Source: Lachnospiraceae bacterium (GTDB lineage Bacteria > Bacillota > Clostridia > Lachnospirales > Lachnospiraceae). From it: a DNA stretch of 47,688 nucleotides. Below, in pieces: positions 42,383 to 47,688 of this stretch; positions within the stretch are counted from its first letter, which is position 1, and each line of letters begins with the position of its first letter. The DNA lies in the NCBI GenBank assembly GCA_910574185.1, contig CAJSZQ010000031.1, positions 1 to 47,688 on the forward strand, read 5' to 3'. Both the position numbers and the translations under genes were made by a program. Below the pieces are notes generated by a model. That model was given only the letters and a program-made list of their open reading frames with translations. It searched no databases and had not been told where the DNA came from.

Positions 42383-42475
42383 CTTATCTTTTCTCCATCG
42401 AGCTCACTAACTACGCGGCCGCCGGCCTGACTTATCGGCTGTTCCCGCGCCGTCACTGCATTCTGTATCCCCCGG

Positions 42476-43117
42476 CTATGATTCCACGCCGACTTTCTTA
42501 CATACATCTGAAAGACAGCATTTGTCGCAGAAGGGCTTCGTTCTGGCCGTACAGACTTCCCGCCCATGATATACCAGCCGGTGGCAGAAATCGCTCCCCT
42601 CTTCCGGCGGAATAATCTTCCACAACGCCATCTCCACCTTCTTCGGCTCCTTAATACCGTCCACCAGACCCATACGGTTTGTCAGGCGGATACAGTGGGT
42701 ATCCGTAACAATCGCAGGCTTTCCAAATACATCCCCCATAATCAGGTTGGCGCTTTTCCTCCCTACTCCCGGAAGCTTCAACAGCTTATCAAAATCATCC
42801 GGCACCCTGCCGTCATATTCATCTCTTAAAATCCTCATGCACGCGCTGATATCCCTCGCTTTGCTCTTCCCCAGCCCGCAGGGCTTCACGATTGCTTCAA
42901 TCTCCTCCGGCGAGGCTTCTGCAAGGGCATTCACATCCGGGTATTTCGCATACAAATCCTCCACCACAACATTCACTCTGGCATCCGTACACTGAGCTGC
43001 CAGACGAACGCTGACCAGAAGTTTCCACGCATGATCATAGTCCAATGTACAGCCTGCGTCCGGATATTCCTTTTTCAAACGCTGAATAATTGCTAACGCA
43101 CGTTCTTTTTTCCTCAT
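42476..43117 (-). CDS. nth: Endonuclease III
   Basis: DNA glycosylase/AP lyase of 213 aa for oxidised pyrimidines. The helix-hairpin-helix LPGVGRKSANLIMG contains catalytic K121, and D139 is in VTDTHCIRL. The C-terminal 4Fe-4S ligands are C189, C197, C200 and C206; the first gap is seven residues where E. coli has six. Q42 in AAQCTDARVN is the usual base-flipping region. Size is typical. It is preceded by a foldback element at 43161-43321. Confidence 0.95.
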   Translation of the reverse strand: MRKKERALAIIQRLKKEYPDAGCTLDYDHAWKLLVSVRLAAQCTDARVNVVVEDLYAKYPDVNALAEASPEEIEAIVKPCGLGKSKARDISACMRILRDEYDGRVPDDFDKLLKLPGVGRKSANLIMGDVFGKPAIVTDTHCIRLTNRMGLVDGIKEPKKVEMALWKIIPPEEGSDFCHRLVYHGREVCTARTKPFCDKCCLSDVCKKVGVES

Positions 43118-43160
43118 ATGTAGACCTCTCTTTTCTTTCGTTTACTAAAGAGCCTCCATT

Positions 43161-43321
43161 AGAGCATGTCTGAAAATTGCTTTCTGCAAGATGCTGCCCC
43201 AATTTGCATCAGATTTTACTCTGGATTTGGGAGGTGTAGCGGGCTGCATTGACCGGATTCAGCGTAAAATCTGGTGTGAAGCGGGCTGCAGATTGTAGAA
43301 ATGAATTTTCAGACACGCTCT
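43161..43321 (+). repeat. 166-bp-type foldback element, copy 2
   Basis: Ends AGAGCATGTCTGAAAATT and AATTTTCAGACACGCTCT are inverted with one mismatch. It matches the copy at 33424-33589 along its length, including GGGAGGTGTAGCGGGCT and TAAAATCTGGTGTGAAG. It fills the gap of about 320 bp between nth and the sce7726 gene; the rest of that gap shows nothing further. Confidence 0.85.
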
Positions 43322-43438
43322 GGCGTATGATTCAGGCAGGACTTTTCACACGCCGCCAAATCCTGTCCGTCCCCCAGTTTACTCGCTTACGGTTTCCATT
43401 ATACCACGCCCCGGCAGGATAGCAAAGAAAAAGAATCA

Positions 43439-43990
43439 TCATCTTATGGTGTAATCCCGTTCGAATAATTCCTCGCTGATTTGCTTCTGCAAAAAAATCT
43501 CAGGGACCTTCTCCACAATTTTATTCCTTACAAACTCCTTGCTCTTCCCCGCATATTTCGGCATACCATACATTTCTTGTATGTGCGCAAGCTCCGGCCT
43601 CCAGAGCATCTGAATCTTGCGCCTTATATCCATCCTAGGGTTATTCTCCGCTTCCCTTACCATATAAAAATCCACCTGCGCGTCCAGCCATTCTACAGAT
43701 ATGATTCCCCAGTATTCCGGAATATGCTCCCTGACATGAACCGCATGGGTGGAACCTACTGCCACATAATTCCGGTCAAAATACCGGTCATAATCCTTTA
43801 CCTGTCTGTCCAACCTCGCATAGCTGTCCGCATCACTTTTGATTTCAATTCCCGCAAGCCGGTCAGGAAGAACCATCACGATATCTGCCCTTGATCGTCC
43901 AATCTGTTTTTCTTCTATCATCCGCACCTTTCCATATCGCTCCTCCAGATAATCAAATAACGGCTCGCGGATATCTCTGTCATACAACAT
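43439..43990 (-). CDS. sce7726 family protein, PD-(D/E)xK nuclease-like
   Basis: Protein of 183 aa. YDRDIREPLFDYL at the start is the usual opening of the sce7726 family. The nuclease-like core is D36 in GRSRADIVMV, then E49 and K51 in GIEIKSD, giving D-x12-E-x-K. No partner restriction or toxin gene is adjacent, and the function of the family is not established. A DNA-binding or cleavage role in defence or repair is only inferred. Confidence 0.82.
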   Translation of the reverse strand: MLYDRDIREPLFDYLEERYGKVRMIEEKQIGRSRADIVMVLPDRLAGIEIKSDADSYARLDRQVKDYDRYFDRNYVAVGSTHAVHVREHIPEYWGIISVEWLDAQVDFYMVREAENNPRMDIRRKIQMLWRPELAHIQEMYGMPKYAGKSKEFVRNKIVEKVPEIFLQKQISEELFERDYTIR

Positions 43991-44073
43991 ACTTACACAC
44001 CGCTTTCCTTCTGAAACGTACTTTTTCAGACTTCTCTATAAAACCATCGCATTCTCCTAAAACCCATTGTATT

Positions 44074-44151
44074 TGAACCATGGTAAACGATCATACGGCT
44101 ATCCCCCTGACATTCAGATATTCCTCAATGTCTTCAATAATATACTTCGGA
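44074..44151 (-). pseudogene. Relic of a second DUF3791/DUF3990 junction
   Basis: On the minus strand the segment reads KYIIEDIEEYLNVRGIAV-stop, matching the C-terminus of the DUF3791 protein at 14401-14616. Its stop overlaps ATGA, from which MIVYHGSN follows, matching the start of the DUF3990 protein, and then the similarity ends. The rest of both genes is missing. The remainder of 43991-44314 holds nothing recognisable. Confidence 0.8.
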
Positions 44152-44314
44152 CAGCTTTTGCCTCCAATTTGCTTCTCAACTTGGAATTTATGTTTTCTCT
44201 CTGATACATTTTACAGTGCTGAAAGAAGCAACAAAGAGAGCAGCCAGCATGATAATACCGTCCATTCTTATAACCCAATCCGATATACACTTCCTTTCAA
44301 ATCTATGTTTGACT

Positions 44315-44932
44315 TTAACGCCCAAAGTCAGCTAAAACTTCCCAATGACCATTATGGCTGCTCCCCACACGCTTAATAACCTTTTGTTTTTTCATCTTAT
44401 TCAGATAATATTTCACTCTGTCCACTGTCCAATCCAATTCCAGCGCTATTTCTTTCTGTGTAAGTTTTGGATTGTTCTGAATAACCTCCAGTATAGCTTT
44501 ATCGCTTTCTGTAAACTCTAAGACAAATTCTTTACCATTATAGACAGTTTGGGTAGTATCCCGGACATCTAATACAGCCGTTTTCCGAAACATATTAACC
44601 CGAAAATCCCCGTCAAAATCAATCAGTTCCGGTTCTGGCAAACCATATTCCCTGCATTCACGAAGTACCTTCGGAATACCTGTGCCCCATTTTTCAATGA
44701 TTTTCATATATGCAAATGCACTGGCTATCGCCGGATTTCACAGCTTTGAATACCCTTCCACTATTTTTTTAAGAGATACCATATTCAAAAGCATTCCTGG
44801 CGAGGTCACTTCTAATCGGCCGTCAAAAATTGCCACATGAATATTTCCCGGCTCTAAATAACTACGATGGGCAATCGCAGTAAATACTACACATAATTTT
44901 TTTATTTGTGCCATATTAAGTATTTCCGACAT
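44315..44932 (-). pseudogene. Broken ATP-binding (AlbA_2/HATPase_c_4 type) regulator gene
   Basis: Two pieces belong together. The first (to 44738) contains AIAHRSYLEPGNIHVAIFDGRLEVTSPG (key region), and ends EGYSKL. A TGA stands where the family has an Arg codon, after which the same frame continues NPAIASAFAYMKIIEKWGTGIPKV and ends with a winged-helix region (about 44315-44450, KLTQKEIALELDWTVDRVKYYL). So one nonsense change splits the gene. The N-terminal half, including the AlbA-like domain, is also absent. Intact relatives are DNA-binding ATPases related to RecG-like proteins. Confidence 0.75.
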
Positions 44933-45056
44933 ATCATAAATAATATCATATACTTTATTATTTATTCCCGTATGCTCCTTTTTAAAAGGAGTATATACGA
45001 TATCTATCCAAAATACTGCTGCATTAAACTCCTCATATCCATCCTATGGTTTACCT

Positions 45057-45851
45057 CTAATCCCCGCCAATCATCTCCATTGCCGCAACCATCCGCAGCT
45101 TTTCAGCTTCAATGATATCTCTCCCATAAGCATCCATAAAACGGTCTGTGTACCTGTCCGTTTCAAGATTATAATTCAGCGTCCAGATCCCCCATACGAT
45201 ATCAATATGCCGGTCTCCAATCCCGCCGCTCCCAAGATCAATGTAACCCGAGAATTTCCAATTATCCAGAATGATATTGGGCAGACAATAATCGCCATGA
45301 AGAAGAACTTCCCGTTTCAGCAGCGTCAGCCCCTCTTTTGCCGCACGTTTTGCATCGGAAAAAGAATCAAATTGCCAAATCCCTTTGAACAGATCAGGCT
45401 CGTAGCTCCTCTTATCAAATCCACATTTTACCGTTTCCGTATATGTCCTGATTCTATCCTGCACCGGGCAGCCTTTCCCATCCATTTCATGTAATTCCCG
45501 AAGTAACAAAGCTATGGTATCACAAAGCTTCTCAGGTTCTGACAAATAATCCGGATGTGTACAATCCTCTCCCTGAATTTTTCTGCTTAACAGGTAATCT
45601 TTGCCATGTAAGGAACCATAATATAACACTTCCTCAGACAATTTCACAGAATGCATATATCTGGTCATCAATGCTTCTGTTTTTAACGTCCCTTCAGCAG
45701 CTTCTTTCAAAAAGTATCCATTCTCCTTATTGATAAAAATCACTTTAGCCTGAGGCGAACAACTGCTGTCATAAAGTACAGAATCCTTCATGTAGTCTGC
45801 CACCGCCTCGGGATATTCTTCTATATTCAACTGTACTGGCTTACGGTTCAT
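45057..45851 (-). CDS. APH(3')-like aminoglycoside phosphotransferase family protein
   Basis: Kinase of 264 aa, the standard length of APH(3') enzymes. Visible motifs: FLKE with nucleotide-binding K49, then E59, the catalytic loop LLHGDYCLPNI with D187 and N192, and the metal-binding YIDLGSGGIGDRHID with D205. These positions match APH(3')-IIIa closely, but the overall sequence seems diverged, so true aminoglycoside activity is not proven. It stands alone among gene relics. The ATG follows GGAGGGGA. Confidence 0.85.
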   Translation of the reverse strand: MNRKPVQLNIEEYPEAVADYMKDSVLYDSSCSPQAKVIFINKENGYFLKEAAEGTLKTEALMTRYMHSVKLSEEVLYYGSLHGKDYLLSRKIQGEDCTHPDYLSEPEKLCDTIALLLRELHEMDGKGCPVQDRIRTYTETVKCGFDKRSYEPDLFKGIWQFDSFSDAKRAAKEGLTLLKREVLLHGDYCLPNIILDNWKFSGYIDLGSGGIGDRHIDIVWGIWTLNYNLETDRYTDRFMDAYGRDIIEAEKLRMVAAMEMIGGD

Positions 45852-45861
45852 GATTTCCCCT

Positions 45862-45925
45862 CCGTTTCAAACAATATCCGAACCAACACCTTATAATTCA
45901 AATACTGTATTCTATTTTAATAATA
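45862..45925 (-). pseudogene. Relic of the third gene of the DUF3990 locus
   Basis: On the minus strand the frame reads RIQYLNYKVLVRILFETEG, matching NGIQYLDYKVLVQILLKTE of the protein at 13563-13796. DNA identity is high across about 45 bp, then lost. The relic lies just before the aminoglycoside kinase start, so that gene uses part of it as leader. Confidence 0.75.
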
Positions 45926-45989
45926 TCAATTACGAAATTCATTATCAACAAAATGTTCCTTAAAAGTTCAGGAGTTTGGCAAAAAAGTA

Positions 45990-46019
45990 TTGACGAACGA
46001 AAGAGGATGGGTATATACT
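45990..46019 (+). promoter_or_regulatory. Promoter of the argD-like gene
   Basis: TTGACG (45990-45995) and TATACT (46014-46019) are separated by 18 bp. Transcription would begin near 46026, leaving a leader of about 165 nt before the start codon. Confidence 0.7.
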
Positions 46020-46039
46020 TGCATTTGTTAAGGGCAATG

Positions 46040-46075
46040 GCGCCGCGCGAATCTGCGTGGCGCTATTTTCTTTTC
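46040..46075 (+). terminator. Leader hairpin with T-rich tail upstream of argD
   Basis: GCGCCGCGC and GCGTGGCGC pair over 9 bp (one G-U) around GAATCT-like loop bases, followed by TATTTTCTTTT. It begins about 14 nt after the predicted transcription start, so it would act on its own gene as an attenuator and not as an end of another unit. Confidence 0.55.
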
Positions 46076-46191
46076 CAGACAGGTGAGGCATCTGCTATAT
46101 TCGCAGTACCTGTTACAGTCTGAAAATATGAATGGAAAGAGCGCTGGTTTTTCAATAAGGTTTGATAACAAAAGAAAGGGATGAATGTATT

Positions 46192-47433
46192 ATGAAATTA
46201 CAGGATACGGGACTTACAGCACAGGAATTAAAGGATATGGTAAATAAGTATATGATAGAAACCTATCCCAGATATGATTTTATTGCAGAGCGGGCAGAAG
46301 GAATGTACCTTTATGACGAAAAGGGAGAAGCCTACCTCGACTTTTACGGCGGCGTGGCCGTAAACAGTCCCGGAAACAGGAATCCCAAAGTGGTTGCGGC
46401 TGTGAAAGAACAAGTAGACGATATTATGCATACCTTTAATTACCCCTACACCGTCCCCCAGGCGCTTCTGGCTAAGAAAATCTGCGATACGATCGGGATG
46501 GATAAGATATTTTACCAAAATTCGGGAACAGAAGCCAACGAATGTATGATTAAAATGGCGCGAAAATACGGCATTGAGAATTACGGCCCGGACAGATACG
46601 AGATTATAACCGCCAAAGAAGGCTTTCATGGAAGAACAATGGGCGCGGTTGCCGCGACCGGACAGCCTGGTACCGCCATACAAGAAGATTTCGGACCTAT
46701 GCTTCCCGGATTTACTTATGCGGAATATAACAATCTGAACGACTTTGCTTCTAAGGTAACGCCCAATACCATTGCAATTATGATTGAACCGGTACAGGGC
46801 GAGGGCGGCGTCCATCCGGCAACAGAAGAATTTATGTCCGGCCTTCGCAAACTCTGCGACGACCACGATATGCTGCTTCTCCTTGACGAAGTGCAGACCG
46901 GATGGGGACGGACCGGTTCCCCTATGGCATTTATGGGATACGGCGTAAAACCGGATGCGATATCCATGGCCAAAGCAATGGGCGGCGGAATGCCGATAGC
47001 CGCCTGCTGCGCATCCGAGAAGGTTGCAAAGGCATTCAGCTCCGGTACGCATGGTTCCACTTACGGCGGACATCCGGTGGCATGCGCTGCGGCGCTGGCC
47101 TCCATCAGCGAGATACTGGATCGTCATTTAAGCGAGAATGCTGAGCAGGTAGGAAATTATCTAATCCGGAAACTATCAAAACTCCCCCATGTAAGAGAAG
47201 CGAGGGGAAAGGGACTTCTGGTAGGATGCGAATACGAGCTTCCAATTGCCATGGATGTGAAATGGGGCTGTATGAAACGCCATGCGCTGATTACTGCAAT
47301 CGGCACAGATATTAACCGAATGATTCCGCCGCTGATTGCAGACAGAAAGGATGTAGACCGTCTGGTCGATATTATGCAGGAGGCCGTTGAAGAAGCAGCA
47401 GCAAATTATATTAGAAAAAATCGTGTAGCTTAA
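46192..47433 (+). CDS. Class III aminotransferase, acetylornithine aminotransferase-like
   Basis: PLP enzyme of 413 aa. Motifs in order: LDFYGGVAVNSPGNRNPKV near 49-67, NSGTEANE (110-117), FHGRTMGAVAATGQ (145-158), EPVQGEGGV (199-207), LDEVQTGWGRTG (231-242), the Schiff-base lysine K261 in ISMAKAMGGGMPIA, and GSTYGGHPVACAAA. The pattern is that of ArgD and related omega-aminotransferases. No other arginine genes are near, so the exact substrate (acetylornithine, ornithine or another) is open. ATG at 46192 has AAAGGGATG 12 bp upstream. It has its own promoter and a leader hairpin. Confidence 0.88.
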   Translation: MKLQDTGLTAQELKDMVNKYMIETYPRYDFIAERAEGMYLYDEKGEAYLDFYGGVAVNSPGNRNPKVVAAVKEQVDDIMHTFNYPYTVPQALLAKKICDTIGMDKIFYQNSGTEANECMIKMARKYGIENYGPDRYEIITAKEGFHGRTMGAVAATGQPGTAIQEDFGPMLPGFTYAEYNNLNDFASKVTPNTIAIMIEPVQGEGGVHPATEEFMSGLRKLCDDHDMLLLLDEVQTGWGRTGSPMAFMGYGVKPDAISMAKAMGGGMPIAACCASEKVAKAFSSGTHGSTYGGHPVACAAALASISEILDRHLSENAEQVGNYLIRKLSKLPHVREARGKGLLVGCEYELPIAMDVKWGCMKRHALITAIGTDINRMIPPLIADRKDVDRLVDIMQEAVEEAAANYIRKNRVA

Positions 47434-47480
47434 AAATGGAATAATGGCAATCCATCGTCCATGATCTGGCAGCGTAATCT

Positions 47481-47516
47481 CTTCAGGATCCATGCAATTG
47501 TGTATGAATCCTGAAG
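47481..47516. terminator. Inverted repeat after the argD-like gene
   Basis: CTTCAGGAT and ATCCTGAAG form a 9-bp perfect stem with further CAT/ATG pairing inside. It lies 48 bp after the stop. No T-run follows on either strand, so it may be a weak terminator or only a stabilising hairpin. Confidence 0.45.
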
Positions 47517-47550
47517 TAATTAACGCCTTTAATTCCCCCTTGATTATTCT

Positions 47551-47623
47551 AATGCTTGGGAGCCATCTATTTAAAGCTTGAGAGCCACCTGAATCCAGTG
47601 TATTTTAAAGCTTGGGAGCCACC
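47551..47623 (+). repeat. Three 17-bp direct repeats at the right edge
   Basis: AATGCTTGGGAGCCATC (47551-47567), AAAGCTTGAGAGCCACC (47573-47589) and AAAGCTTGGGAGCCACC (47607-47623) repeat with spacings of 22 and 34 bp. This is the style of the multiple terminal transposase-binding repeats of IS21-family elements, suggesting that an element starts at or beyond the right edge. No transposase frame is visible inside the window. Confidence 0.65.
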
Positions 47624-47688
47624 ACTATATATTGTGGTCATCCAAATATATTGCTTAAGATAAGACCCCTCTTTTAAGATGTGTTTAT

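Noticed and set aside
45996..46191. T-box or other known riboswitch upstream of the argD-like gene
   Set aside because: No T-box sequence, specifier stem or other recognisable aptamer motif was found; only a simple hairpin with a T-rich tail.
46228..47127. Long 299-codon frame on the minus strand opposite the argD-like gene
   Set aside because: Antisense shadow of a well-supported aminotransferase; no known motif and low-complexity Cys/His/Arg-rich composition.

Overview
The window looks like chromosomal DNA of a low-to-mid GC Firmicute (Bacillota, class Clostridia), most likely a gut Lachnospiraceae. The clues are the SorC/GutM-type glucitol PTS operon, a GlpP-controlled glycerol-3-phosphate operon, YesM/YesN-type sensing, an orphan hydG, larBCE and strong Shine-Dalgarno sites. 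No species can be named from the sequence. Almost all genes lie on the minus strand. There is one tRNA, tRNA-Ser(UGA). I saw no CRISPR array, prophage or complete insertion sequence, but both window edges carry short clustered repeats of the kind found at IS21-like ends.

Layout. 180-2144: a zinc-ribbon/CD225 protein with a FUS-like low-complexity tract, a DUF2752 membrane protein and tRNA-Ser. 2222-7283: glucitol PTS operon (SorC-type regulator, srlA, srlE, srlB, a COG4091 SAF-domain dehydrogenase, gutM) without a classical srlD. 7470-12259: housekeeping cluster tsaE-tsaB-rimI-zinc ribbon-rnz-tsaD-ispD (t6A modification, tRNA 3' processing, isoprenoid synthesis). 12394-14616: VOC enzyme, membrane-anchored XRE regulator and a DUF3791/DUF3990/small-protein locus that resembles a toxin-antitoxin system. 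14683-21001: larE-larC-larB, an Fe-S aldo/keto reductase and tex. 21518-33369: TetR regulator, then a sugar-sensing module (YesN, YesM, two sugar-binding proteins), the mglBAC galactose-type ABC transporter and a MarR regulator. 33424-36244: repeat elements, a broken membrane-hydrolase gene and hydG. 36463-42021: glp regulon (glpK, DUF1667, FAD oxidoreductase, glpA, glpP). 42086-47433: Nif11-like peptide, nth, sce7726 nuclease-like protein, gene relics, an APH(3')-like kinase and an argD-like aminotransferase.

Main discoveries. (1) The MglB-like binding protein of the mgl operon (31260-32561) appears circularly permuted: strands that normally open the protein are at its C-terminus. A canonically ordered paralogue lies at 22315-23361 for comparison. 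(2) Its partner permease MglC has a charged, mostly helical cytoplasmic extension of about 220 residues. (3) The neighbouring response regulator, kinase, membrane-anchored binding protein and binding lipoprotein look like a XylFII-LytS-YesN type sensor expanded to four proteins. (4) Three families of small intergenic foldback elements occur. One is a 240-bp element with two inverted copies and a truncated third copy that supplies the ribosome binding site of the VOC gene. (5) The DUF3791/DUF3990 locus has relics of second copies near 44 kb and 45.9 kb.

How the genes work together. The PTS, mgl and glp operons take up and catabolise sugar alcohols, hexoses and glycerol 3-phosphate, each with its own local regulator (SorC/GutM; YesMN plus binding proteins; GlpP). 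The tsa/rimI/rnz/ispD block is core metabolism. The 43-46 kb stretch is accessory and decaying.
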